A stretch of DNA of 20,730 nucleotides. It comes from Thiotrichales bacterium (GTDB lineage: Bacteria; Pseudomonadota; Gammaproteobacteria; UWMA-0217). The notes below the pieces were generated by a model, which saw nothing but the letters and a program-made list of their open reading frames with translations, did no database searches and was not told the DNA's origin. Numbering within the stretch: the first letter of the stretch is position 1; each line of letters opens with the position of its first letter. Of the stretch, positions 1 through 7,219 are shown one piece after another. The position numbers were made by a program, and so were the translations under genes. Location of the stretch: positions 1 through 20,730 of the forward strand of contig JANTGD010000012.1 of assembly GCA_024763135.1 (NCBI GenBank), given 5' to 3'.

Positions 1-98
1 AACACGGCTGTGAGTCGCTGGAGCCAAAAATGGTGACTCCCCTCCTGAGCCGAACCCAGCCCTTTGGCGCGGCCCAGTGGCGAACGAAAATCAGTCAT
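1..98 (-). CDS. sdhD: Succinate dehydrogenase membrane anchor subunit SdhD (partial, N-terminus only)
   Basis: Reading leftwards from an ATG at 98-96, the frame stays open to the window edge for 32 codons. It begins MTDFRSPLGRAKGLGSAQEG and continues into HHFWLQRLTAV. The pattern of an LGRA-GLGSA-EG-HH-W-QR-TA segment before the first membrane helix is typical of the small cytochrome b anchor SdhD of complex II, which with SdhC holds haem b and the ubiquinone site. Its start overlaps the end of sdhC by 8 bases (ATGACTGA), so the two are translationally coupled. The rest of the gene, and presumably sdhA and sdhB, lie beyond the left edge. Confidence 0.85.
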   Translation of the reverse strand, partial: MTDFRSPLGRAKGLGSAQEGSHHFWLQRLTAV

Positions 99-489
99 GG
101 ACTCTCACCAGAAAGCTCAGCAAATAAGTCAACAGCGTCAAGCTGACGCTCCCGCCCAATACCAGCCAGCCCGACCATCGCAACGTGTCCAGGCTTAGCC
201 CTTTACCGGTATCCCAAAGCAAATGCCGCAAGCCGTTACATAGGTGATAGTACAACGAAAAGACGAAGCCAAACACGACGACCTGCCCCAGCCAGCTGCT
301 AAGCAGAGTCTGCATCGCCCGCCACGCGACCTCACCGCTGGCCGCAGCATAGAGCACCGCAACCATCAAAAGTAAGCCGACATACAGCACCGCTCCCGTA
401 CCCCGATGCAAGATCGACAGCCAAGCCGTAAGTGGCAGTCGGTAAATCTGCAAATGCGGCGCCATTGGGCGTTTATCATTCCAAGTCAT
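91..489 (-). CDS. sdhC: Succinate dehydrogenase cytochrome b556 subunit SdhC
   Basis: A 132-residue membrane protein, the usual SdhC length, with three hydrophobic helices (about 30-50, 67-90 and 108-128). It is the large anchor subunit of complex II, which passes electrons from the succinate dehydrogenase head to ubiquinone in the inner membrane. The segment RPMAPHLQIYRLP followed by SILHRGTG carries the quinone-site Ser25 and Arg29. HLCNGLRHLLWD holds the haem-ligand His82, which aligns with His84 of E. coli SdhC. The frame is open further upstream to about 597, but the ATG at 489 gives the family N-terminus and has AGGA about 6 bases before it. It follows zapE on the same strand after a 104-base gap and overlaps sdhD. 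Confidence 0.95.
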   Translation of the reverse strand: MTWNDKRPMAPHLQIYRLPLTAWLSILHRGTGAVLYVGLLLMVAVLYAAASGEVAWRAMQTLLSSWLGQVVVFGFVFSLYYHLCNGLRHLLWDTGKGLSLDTLRWSGWLVLGGSVSLTLLTYLLSFLVRVHD

Positions 490-593
490 GGCATTTCCTG
501 TGAATGCGGAGAGACAGCGCGTCCTGAGGCTTACCGGTACGCAGCAACTCAGGTCGAGTCCTTCGTTTTCCGGCTTACCAAGCTCATTATCCG

Positions 594-1853
594 TCAATTA
601 CTCAAGTGTATACGGGAAAGATAGCCCGGGGTTTGCATTTCCTCAAGCCGGCTGCGCGTGCGCCGATACGTCTCGGTCTGACGATGCCCGGCATAGAGGT
701 GAGCGGGATCGGCTTCGGCACTCACGAGTAACTTGACATGCCGGTCATAGAATTCGTCGATCATGCTAATCCAGCGCCGTGCGGCATCTTCACGATCTGG
801 CGTCAGTTTGGGCACATTTGAGATCAAAACCGTATGGAAATAGCGGGCAATCTCTATGTAGTCTGCGGTGGCGCGCGGCGTATCGCAAAGCGCCGTGAAT
901 TCGAACCACGCCACTCCGTCGGCCCAGCGCCGGACGGGAATACGGCGTCCGTTGATGAGAACATCACTACGGTCGGCGTGCCGCTCGAGCGCTGCCAATT
1001 GACGGAAACTATTTAGCAACGCGCGTTCTGCAATGTCACTGGGCGGCACAAACCACGTCTGAATACGGTTTAGCGCAGACATTCGGTAGTCTTGTTCACC
1101 CTTAAGCTCCAAAACCTCGCACTGCTGCTTGATCTGCGCAATCGCGGGTAAAAAACGCGCCCGTTGCAACCCGTCACGATACAGTGCATCAGGCGCTTGA
1201 TTCGAGGTCATCACCAAGACCACACCCTGAGCATAGAGTGCATCGAACAACTGCCCCAGTATCATGGCATCAGTGATATCGCTCACCTGCAACTCATCCA
1301 AACAAATGATAGTCGCACGCTGGCTGAACTCACGGGCCACTTGTTCCAGGGGATTCTCCAGGTCTTTAAGCCGCTTGAGCGAATCATGAACCAGACACAT
1401 CAATCGATGAAAATGCAACCTGAGCTTATTCTCGACGGGCAGTGCTTCGTAGAACAGATCCATCAAATGAGTCTTCCCACGACCGACACCCCCCCAAAGA
1501 TAAACGCCTTTGATCGGCGTACTGGCCGGTTTGACACCACCAGGTATACGAAGACGGCGCACGCTCGGGTTGGCTCCCCTCCCGTCGCCGCTACCCGCCT
1601 TAGAGGGATATGCCCCTCTCCGCGAAGTAGCAGGTTGTTTTCCGGCGAAAAAATTCAGGAGCTTGCTGAAGGGTCCGCTAACGGGCGCCCCACGGGTAAG
1701 ATCGACAAACAGGCGTTGTAGCGCACGTATAGCGTCTTCCTGGTGAGAGTCTACTCGCAACCGACCCGCCTCGATCGCCGCCCAATAGGCGCCAAGCGGG
1801 GAGTTCCGATCAGTGAGCGGATTGCTCACGTTTTGGGGTTGCGTCACACTCAT
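594..1853 (-). CDS. zapE: Cell division protein ZapE (AFG1-like ATPase)
   Basis: A 419-residue P-loop ATPase of the AFG1/ZapE family. In E. coli, ZapE binds FtsZ and acts in division, mainly under low oxygen or stress. Visible motifs are Walker A GGVGRGKTH (about 121-129), the FHRLM segment, Walker B IICLDELQVSD with its Asp-Glu pair, and the MTSNQAPDALYRDGLQRARFLP region that typifies the family. The N-terminal LGAYWAAIEAGRLRVDSHQ block is also typical. I chose the ATG at 1853; the frame is open to a TTG at 1901, but those 16 residues do not look like family sequence. The protein is longer than the usual 365-375 residues mainly because of an extra Arg/Gly/Ser/Pro-rich stretch at about residues 74-110. 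The sdhCD genes follow on the same strand. Confidence 0.9.
   Translation of the reverse strand: MSVTQPQNVSNPLTDRNSPLGAYWAAIEAGRLRVDSHQEDAIRALQRLFVDLTRGAPVSGPFSKLLNFFAGKQPATSRRGAYPSKAGSGDGRGANPSVRRLRIPGGVKPASTPIKGVYLWGGVGRGKTHLMDLFYEALPVENKLRLHFHRLMCLVHDSLKRLKDLENPLEQVAREFSQRATIICLDELQVSDITDAMILGQLFDALYAQGVVLVMTSNQAPDALYRDGLQRARFLPAIAQIKQQCEVLELKGEQDYRMSALNRIQTWFVPPSDIAERALLNSFRQLAALERHADRSDVLINGRRIPVRRWADGVAWFEFTALCDTPRATADYIEIARYFHTVLISNVPKLTPDREDAARRWISMIDEFYDRHVKLLVSAEADPAHLYAGHRQTETYRRTRSRLEEMQTPGYLSRIHLSN
1536..1634 (-). other. In-frame GC-rich insertion inside zapE
   Basis: This stretch encodes about 33 low-complexity residues (QPATSRRGAYPSKAGSGDGR, then ANPSVRRLRIPGG) between the N-terminal region and the Walker A strand of ZapE, where the family normally has only a few residues. 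It is rich in G/C and includes a hairpin: AGAGGG at 1602-1607 pairs with CCCTCT at 1614-1619 around a 6-base loop. The reading frame is kept. It may be an inserted palindromic element tolerated in the coding sequence, or an expanded linker. Confidence 0.5.
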
Positions 1854-2103
1854 ATCGCTCAGTTCGTTCTTAGTTGCATGTGGGTGAATAGCACCACTCA
1901 ATCAATAGGGGCTCAACTCCCCACTATTTGCGTTTTCATTGCGCATTCGACGCATACGCTTGTCAGTATGGAACAGCACGGTCGTCACAGTTTGTGTGAC
2001 CAGTCTGCTCCAGGGTGCGCCGGATGGCTTCGTAGTGCCTGAACGTGCATCGATCTCCCTCGGAAGTTCTCTTGGATGGACGATTGGGTACAGGGACGTA
2101 CCT

Positions 2104-2119
2104 TTTTTTCCGGAAAAAA
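2104..2119. promoter_or_regulatory. Perfect 16-bp palindrome TTTTTTCCGGAAAAAA
   Basis: The sequence TTTTTTCCGGAAAAAA equals its own reverse complement. It lies about 90 bases upstream of the lysR-type gene in an AT-rich intergenic region. It could be an operator or part of a terminator-like hairpin. No protein can be assigned to it. Confidence 0.3.
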
Positions 2120-2184
2120 CCAATTGCCACGCCAGCTTTATCCTGAGCGTAGCAATCAGAATTACATAATTGAAATATATTCTT

Positions 2185-2206
2185 CGAATGATTTTGATAT
2201 CATTCG
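2185..2206 (+). promoter_or_regulatory. Inverted repeat overlapping the lysR-type gene leader (possible autoregulatory site)
   Basis: CGAATGAT (2185-2192) and ATCATTCG (2199-2206) are perfect 8-base arms around a 6-base spacer, ending 3 bases before the ATG at 2210. The site occupies the place where a ribosome binding site should be, and no Shine-Dalgarno sequence is visible. LysR-type regulators often repress their own gene through dyad sites near the promoter, so an autoregulatory operator or a translation-blocking hairpin are both possible. Confidence 0.45.
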
Positions 2207-2209
2207 TTT

Positions 2210-3097
2210 ATGAGTATCGATTGTCGCCAACTGCGTGTTTTCCATGCCGTTGCCCTAACCGGCAGCTTTACCCAGGCCGCCAAGCAACTCCATGTTGCGC
2301 AACCCGCCGTCAGTGTCACCGTGCGGAAACTCGAAGCCTACCTGGAAGTGGCACTATTTCATCGTGATGAACGCCGCGCCAAGCTCACCGACGAGGGTCG
2401 CGTCCTATTCGAGCATGCGGACAAAATTCTACACAAATTGGATGATGCGGAACTGGCAATACAGGAACTCAAAGGACTTACGCGCGGTGAACTGCGAATC
2501 GGCATCCCGGGTATGCTGGGCTCCTATTTCTTTCCGCCGGTGCTCATGGGCTTTAAGGACCGTTATCCCAAAATCAGGCTTACCATCGAAGAGGCTGGGA
2601 CTCGTAAAATCCAAGCGCTGATCCTCTCGGGCGAATTAGACATTGGGGTTGTCGTTACGCCGCAGGTGACTGACGATTTGGAGACGCAACACCTGGTTGC
2701 CGAGGAAATGGTCGCGTGCCTGCCCAAAGATCACCCACTCGCCAAGAGGCATGCGATCTCACCAGAGCAACTGCTCGCCGAAGATCTTGTAGTTTTCAAA
2801 CCCGGCACCTATCAACGCGAATTTATCGAAACCCTCGGAGAGCAAACCGGACACCCGCCCCGAATTGCATTTGAGACGGAACTGATTACGCTCTCCAAGG
2901 CATTGATACGTCGCGGTTTCGGTGTGGGGTTATTTATTCGCAGGGTAATTGGACCAGACGAAGACTTGGTGGCCGTGCCTTTGACTGTGCCCGCCTCACT
3001 GAACACCAGCATGGCCTGGCGACGGGATGCCTATCTCACCCATGCTGAGCGAGCCTTCCTCGATTTTGTGACTGAACAGCTCACGACCTCGAATTAG
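2210..3097 (+). CDS. LysR-family transcriptional regulator
   Basis: A 295-residue protein of typical LysR length. Residues 5-63 form the winged helix-turn-helix (RQLRVFHAVALTGSFTQAAK, then LHVAQPAVSVTVRKLEAYL and the LTDEGRVL wing). Residues about 92-290 form the periplasmic-binding-protein-like effector domain, beginning GELRIGIPGMLGSYFFPPVL and including the SGELDIGVVV strand. These proteins bind DNA as tetramers and respond to a small ligand. The ligand and target genes cannot be told from sequence. The divergent neighbour is zapE, which is not a usual LysR target; the downstream DUF1800/DUF1501 pair is 461 bases away. An inverted repeat sits directly before its start. Confidence 0.92.
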   Translation: MSIDCRQLRVFHAVALTGSFTQAAKQLHVAQPAVSVTVRKLEAYLEVALFHRDERRAKLTDEGRVLFEHADKILHKLDDAELAIQELKGLTRGELRIGIPGMLGSYFFPPVLMGFKDRYPKIRLTIEEAGTRKIQALILSGELDIGVVVTPQVTDDLETQHLVAEEMVACLPKDHPLAKRHAISPEQLLAEDLVVFKPGTYQREFIETLGEQTGHPPRIAFETELITLSKALIRRGFGVGLFIRRVIGPDEDLVAVPLTVPASLNTSMAWRRDAYLTHAERAFLDFVTEQLTTSN

Positions 3098-3380
3098 GCG
3101 CCGGGTAGTAACGCGCCAGACGCCCATTTTCCAAGGCATGACCATCACGTGCCAGCGCTCCACCCGTTTTTCTCCCTCCGCCTGTGGAAAGCGCGTAATG
3201 GCAACACATGAGCGTAAGCATAGGAACGTCTTCTGTTTAGTTTTTTGGGGCGAGCAGAGAAAATGATCGCTCACCCACACGCAGAAACAGGATCGGAATC
3301 GAGGCAATTCACAGCGCGAAACAAAACGCTAAAATCGGCTTATCAGTCTTGAGCCAGATAAAGTTTTCATCGGAGCGACG

Positions 3381-3396
3381 TAATGACTCAGCGAGT
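3381..3396 (+). repeat. Solitary MITE terminal repeat motif GTAATGACTCAGCGAG
   Basis: The 16 bases match the terminal inverted repeat of the MITE at 10081-10232 (GTAACGACTGAGCGAG) at 14 of 16 positions. No convincing partner end is visible within about 170 bases on either side. It may be a decayed copy or a chance match supported by only one end. Confidence 0.4.
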
Positions 3397-3491
3397 TGCC
3401 AAACCATAAACCTAAAAACCTTTCTCCCTCGCATACGAGCAATTGAGTTCGCCGCACAGAGTTCCCGAGCTGCTGCGATAAAGTGAAACAC

Positions 3492-3509
3492 ATCCGTTTT
3501 GCAACGGAT
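3492..3509. promoter_or_regulatory. Inverted repeat upstream of the DUF1800 gene
   Basis: ATCCGTT (3492-3498) and AACGGAT (3503-3509) are perfect 7-base arms around TTGC, about 50 bases upstream of the DUF1800 start. No run of T follows, so an operator fits better than an intrinsic terminator. The binding protein is unknown. Confidence 0.3.
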
Positions 3510-3558
3510 TGCACGCGCACTCAATCACAGGAGTTTCTCCGCCCGCCCCCTAAAATGA

Positions 3559-5298
3559 ATGACGTTTAACTTAACTGGTCAGCGTCCTTTCCTCATGTTC
3601 CCACCGTCATGTTACCGTCGTCTTTTGCCCGGCCTGGTGCTGTGCTTGAGCCTCATCAGCTGTACCCCTGAAGCGCCTACACCGACTAGCCCAGATCGAA
3701 GTGCGACGCAGAATACCAGCGCAGCACAAAATGTGCCCAGCAGCTCACCGACGCTAATCCAGGCATCCCCAAACGCGGACGCTCCGACGCCCGCAGCTGC
3801 ACCGCAGCCAAGCCCGACCACGGTATGGCCACCTGCAGATCGCAAACGCGCCGCTGCCCGTTTTTTGAACCAAGCCACTTTTGGTGCCACCGCAAGTGCA
3901 ATTGATGCACTGACCGATTCGGAAGTCGATTTGCAGCAGTGGATCGACGCGCAATTGCAGCTGCCTCCCACCCTACACGCCGCGATTCCTCACCGCGTCG
4001 GGCGCAGCGGACGTTTCGATGTGTGGTGGTCTGTCAGCACGCAAGCCGCAGATCAACTGCGTCAACGGATGGCCTTTGCGCTCAGTCAGCTATTCGTGAT
4101 CTCGGACGAGCCAGACGTACTCACAAACTACGAGCCCGCCGTTACAGATTATTACGATCTGCTGGTGAGTTCGGCATTTGGCAATTTTCGAGAATTGATG
4201 CACAAGGTCACGCTCAACCTCCCCATGGGCATCTATTTATCCATGAAAGACAGCCAAAAAGCCGATCCTGCAACCGGCACCCGTCCAGACGAGAATTATG
4301 CCCGGGAAATCATGCAGCTGTTTACCATCGGCTTGGTCGAACTGAATCTCGACGGCAGCCCTAAGCTGAACAATGGCCAACCGATTCCTACCTACACGCA
4401 GCACGATGTAGAAGAGCTGGCGCGCGTGTTGACGGGCTGGAGTTCGGCCAATGCCTATTCCTATATCGATTTCGATCATCCCATGAAAGCCTATCCTGAG
4501 TATCACGATACAGGCGCCAAAGAATTTCTCGGGCATACCGTGCCAGCGGGACTCAGTCCAGAAGAGGATCTTGAGCGCGCATTGGATATTATTTTCAACC
4601 ACCCCAATGTTGCGCCCTTTATCGCGCGGCATTTGATCCAGCGCTTTGTCACCAGCAACCCCGCACCAGACTACATCCGCCGCGTGGCCACCGTATTCAA
4701 TGACAATGGTGCGGGCGTCAGAGGCGATCTGGGTGCTGTGATCAAAGCTGTACTTACTGACCCGGAGGCAACACACGAGCGCCCCGATGATCCTCACTTT
4801 GGCAAACTACGGGAACCATTGCTGAAAATTACCCACCTGTTTCGTATTGCCAATGGCCAAATCGACACCAGCAATTATTGGCGCGTGAGGAATGATCTCC
4901 TGCAAGCGCCCCTGCGCTCCCCCACCGTATTCAACTTTTTCTACCCGGATTTCCGCCCGGCCGGTCAAATTCGCGCGGCAGGACTTGTTGCACCCGAGTT
5001 CCAAATTACGACCACCTCATCCATGACATCGACCACCAATAAATTGTTTGCCATGGCCCTCGGAGAATTCGATAACGACGCAACACTGGATGTGGCTGAT
5101 CTCGTTCCATTGGCGCAAAACCACAACGCCTTGGTTGACTATCTCGATCTCGTATTGACCGCCAAGCAACTCTCCACAGCAACGCGCGAGACCTTAACGA
5201 GCTACCTCGATACACACACCCAACTCAGTGCCGAAGAAAAAATCCGGGATTTGCTGTATCTCGTTCTCACTTCAGCGGAATATGCCGTTCAGCGGTGA
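3559..5298 (+). CDS. DUF1800 family protein, predicted lipoprotein
   Basis: A 579-residue protein. It begins with a signal peptide ending in LSLISC, a lipobox with Cys35 as the probable lipid-bearing residue. A Pro/Thr/Ser/Ala-rich linker follows (about 36-92), then a DUF1800 domain to the C-terminus. Family signatures are RFLNQATFGAT (about 101-111), RQRMAFALSQLFVIS, and ENYAREIMQLFTIGLVELN. The biochemical role of DUF1800 is not established; the genes usually sit beside a DUF1501 gene, as here, and both products are exported. The next gene begins 17 bases after the stop. The start is uncertain: ATG at 3595 (residue 13) would give a more compact signal peptide, and neither start has a clear Shine-Dalgarno sequence. 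Confidence 0.85.
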   Translation: MTFNLTGQRPFLMFPPSCYRRLLPGLVLCLSLISCTPEAPTPTSPDRSATQNTSAAQNVPSSSPTLIQASPNADAPTPAAAPQPSPTTVWPPADRKRAAARFLNQATFGATASAIDALTDSEVDLQQWIDAQLQLPPTLHAAIPHRVGRSGRFDVWWSVSTQAADQLRQRMAFALSQLFVISDEPDVLTNYEPAVTDYYDLLVSSAFGNFRELMHKVTLNLPMGIYLSMKDSQKADPATGTRPDENYAREIMQLFTIGLVELNLDGSPKLNNGQPIPTYTQHDVEELARVLTGWSSANAYSYIDFDHPMKAYPEYHDTGAKEFLGHTVPAGLSPEEDLERALDIIFNHPNVAPFIARHLIQRFVTSNPAPDYIRRVATVFNDNGAGVRGDLGAVIKAVLTDPEATHERPDDPHFGKLREPLLKITHLFRIANGQIDTSNYWRVRNDLLQAPLRSPTVFNFFYPDFRPAGQIRAAGLVAPEFQITTTSSMTSTTNKLFAMALGEFDNDATLDVADLVPLAQNHNALVDYLDLVLTAKQLSTATRETLTSYLDTHTQLSAEEKIRDLLYLVLTSAEYAVQR

Positions 5299-5315
5299 TT
5301 GAAAGGAGTATGAAA

Positions 5316-6677
5316 ATGCGTAACGCAACGTTGTCTCGACGAGAATTTTTACGAACCTGCCTGGGCGCTGCGGCACTCTCGAGCCCACTCGCATCAACGC
5401 TGGGCTGGCTTTCTGCAGCACAAGCTGCGCCACCTCAAAATGATGAGTATCGTGCCCTGGTCTGTATTTTTCTCGCCGGAGGCAATGATGCTTTCAATAT
5501 GTTGGTGCCCACTACAACCGCTGACTATGACCGGTACGCCGCAATTCGTCCCACGATCAAAATCAATCATGATCAACTACATCCACTAAATGGCGTTGGC
5601 TACGGCTTTCATCCTGAGGCGCCAGCGCTGGCGCAACTGTTCAATGACAATAAGCTTGCGATCCTGGCGAACGTTGGTCCGCTGATCGAACCAGTCACAC
5701 CCAATAGCATGGCGGACCATACCGCTGCGCTGCCACCCCAATTGTTTTCTCATAATGATCAGCAACGCTTGTGGATGACCGGCGACGCCACTGGAGGATT
5801 GTCCACCGGATGGGGTGGTAGGCTCGCGGATCGATTGGGCACACTGAACGCAGCGCAATTACCCAATATGAATTTCAATTTTGGCAGCGTCAATACCTTT
5901 CAATCGGGTGATTTCAGTGAACAATTTGGTTTAGATCAGTACGGCGTGAGACTCTTGAGCGGCGAGACACGGACGCAAGGCCAAAGGAGTTTTCCCCGAT
6001 ATCAGGCACTTTATGCCATCGCGCAAAACAACCCGCATTTATTTGTCAAAGAATACGCGGCGCTGCAACAGCGTTCCTATGCATCTTCCAAGCACATTTA
6101 TGATGCGCTCCAACAGATAGGCGAACCGTCGGTCAGTTTTACCGACTACAACTACGGCACATTTGCCGCTAAACTGAAAACGACAGCGCGCATGATTGCG
6201 GCCCGCTCTCTGCTGGGCGCCAAGCGGCAAATCTACTTTATCGTCAGCGGTGGCTGGGATACACATGCCGGTCAATTGGCGCAGCACGCGAATCTGCTGC
6301 AGGAGCTCTCCGGTAACTTAAGCGAATTTCAGACCGCACTCGAATCCTATGGCGTGGCACAACAGGTGACCACGTTTACCATGAGCGATTTCGGTCGCAC
6401 ACTCACCAGTAATGGTGACGGTACCGATCATGGCTGGGGCGGGCATGCTTTGATTATGGGTCAAGCCGTGGATGGCGGAAAAATCTATGGCCAAATGCCC
6501 GATTACCAGCTCGGCGGTGCCAACGATGGCGGCAAGGGACGGATTATTCCCAGTACTTCCACCGATCAGTATGCGGCCACCCTGGCCCGCTGGATAGGCA
6601 TCAGTGACGCACAGATGCCGGACGTGTTTCCCAACCTGAGTAACTTCCCTTCCTCCGACCTGGGCTTTTTTATATAA
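5316..6677 (+). CDS. DUF1501 family protein, Tat-exported
   Basis: A 453-residue protein starting with a twin-arginine signal (SRREFLR, Arg8-Arg9, then a hydrophobic stretch ending SAAQA|APPQ), so it is probably exported folded by the Tat system. The DUF1501 body shows ALVCIFLAGGNDAFNMLVP, VSGGWDTHAGQ and MSDFGRTLTSNGDGTDHGWG, motifs of a family related to the alkaline phosphatase/sulfatase fold. Activity is unproven. Start: the frame opens at a GTG at 5295 and has an ATG at 5310, but AGGAG at 5304-5308 is 7 bases before the ATG at 5316, which also gives the normal Tat N-terminus. It forms an operon with the DUF1800 gene. The stop codon lies inside a 12-base tandem duplication. Confidence 0.88.
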   Translation: MRNATLSRREFLRTCLGAAALSSPLASTLGWLSAAQAAPPQNDEYRALVCIFLAGGNDAFNMLVPTTTADYDRYAAIRPTIKINHDQLHPLNGVGYGFHPEAPALAQLFNDNKLAILANVGPLIEPVTPNSMADHTAALPPQLFSHNDQQRLWMTGDATGGLSTGWGGRLADRLGTLNAAQLPNMNFNFGSVNTFQSGDFSEQFGLDQYGVRLLSGETRTQGQRSFPRYQALYAIAQNNPHLFVKEYAALQQRSYASSKHIYDALQQIGEPSVSFTDYNYGTFAAKLKTTARMIAARSLLGAKRQIYFIVSGGWDTHAGQLAQHANLLQELSGNLSEFQTALESYGVAQQVTTFTMSDFGRTLTSNGDGTDHGWGGHALIMGQAVDGGKIYGQMPDYQLGGANDGGKGRIIPSTSTDQYAATLARWIGISDAQMPDVFPNLSNFPSSDLGFFI

Positions 6678-6695
6678 CTCGAGATATAACTCGAG
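6672..6695 (+). repeat. Tandem 12-bp duplication at the DUF1501 stop codon
   Basis: ATATAACTCGAG occurs twice in exact tandem (6672-6683 and 6684-6695). The first copy contains the TAA stop of the DUF1501 gene. Each unit contains the palindrome CTCGAG, so the pair can also form a hairpin. It looks like a recent slippage duplication. Confidence 0.7.
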
Positions 6696-6724
6696 TTCCG
6701 GAGTTCGTAGCCTCTTCCCCCAAA

Positions 6725-6889
6725 GGAGGGTGTCGCAAAAGTCCGTCCAGGACTTTGCGTCACGCGGGAAGGAAAAAATGTGATTTTTCCTTCCCTCACA
6801 GAAACAACGACTTGTGGTCGTTGTTTCTGGCAGCAGGTCCCTATGCTGCACGAGGCTGTCGAAAAGCTAGCGCTTTCGCGGCAGCCTCC
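6725..6889. mobile_element. 165-bp multi-hairpin repeat element (MITE-like)
   Basis: The ends are imperfect inverted repeats: GGAGGGTGTCGCAAAAG at 6725-6741, and the reverse complement of 6873-6889, GGAGGCTGCCGCGAAAG, agreeing at 14 of 17 positions. Between them lie consecutive stem-loops: 6734-6759 (10-bp stem with one bulged A), 6766-6795 (perfect 12-bp stem, 6-base loop), 6799-6829 (perfect 13-bp stem, 5-base loop) and 6852-6888 (interrupted stem). There is no coding capacity. The architecture fits a non-autonomous palindromic element or a structured RNA downstream of the DUF1501 gene. I did not find a clear target-site duplication. Confidence 0.6.
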
Positions 6890-7219
6890 AAAGACGATGA
6901 GGGAATTTTGAGCGTGGATGCTTTGATTGAATGCAGTAACGACTCAGCGTGTTTAGATTTTGGTACATATCAAGGCATTTTCGCAGGGAAAATGTGAGCA
7001 TAGAGTTTCTTCCGAAGGAGAAGGAACGCTATAATTCAACCCCGCTACTTGAGACATAAAACGCCTTTGGGCCTACCTGGCGTGCCTATCTACGAGACGA
7101 TTTTGCAATCGAGCACAAGGACTGCGCTAGCTGCTGCGCACCGTCTTGAACCTGGTTGGACGGGCAATATCACCACACAAAAAGCGAGCACATGCCTATT
7201 CTGGCAAGTTAGTCAGGTA
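6890..7219. other. Gene-free stretch between two repeat elements
   Basis: 330 bases between the multi-hairpin element and the MITE at 7220. A plus-strand frame from a TTG at 7049 encodes no recognisable protein. The only feature I can support is a MITE-end-like motif at 6936. Confidence 0.5.
6936..6949 (+). repeat. Solitary MITE terminal repeat motif GTAACGACTCAGCG
   Basis: This matches the ends of the 7220 and 10081 MITE copies (GTAAYGACTSAGC). It lies in the same orientation as a left end, 284 bases before the MITE at 7220. No internal MITE sequence follows it, so it may be the end of a different or decayed member of the same family. Confidence 0.4.

Larger units (their letters stand above)
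1854..2209. other. Intergenic region between divergent zapE and the lysR-type gene
   Basis: 356 bases without a convincing gene. A minus-strand frame at 1902-2123 exists, but it starts at a TTG and encodes nothing recognisable. The region holds a 16-base perfect palindrome and an inverted repeat at the lysR start, both listed separately. Promoters for both divergent genes should lie here, but I see no clear -35/-10 pair. Confidence 0.6.
3098..3558. other. Gene-free stretch between the lysR-type gene and the DUF1800 gene
   Basis: 461 bases. Short open frames on both strands lack family resemblance and good starts. It contains a solitary copy of the MITE end motif (3381-3396) and an inverted repeat (3492-3509), both listed separately. 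No clear promoter or terminator was found. Confidence 0.6.

Noticed and set aside
1902..2123. Minus-strand open frame of 73 codons between zapE and the lysR-type gene
   Set aside because: It starts at TTG without a ribosome binding site, the protein resembles nothing I know, and the region carries regulatory palindromes.
3098..3125. GGCGC ... GCGCC stem after the lysR-type gene as a terminator
   Set aside because: The stem is short and no T-run follows.
2996..3307. Minus-strand frame of 103 codons overlapping the end of the lysR-type gene
   Set aside because: It overlaps a clear gene on the other strand and its product has no family features.
3612..3971. Long minus-strand frames inside the DUF1800 gene
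   Set aside because: They are antisense shadows of a Pro/Ala-rich coding region.
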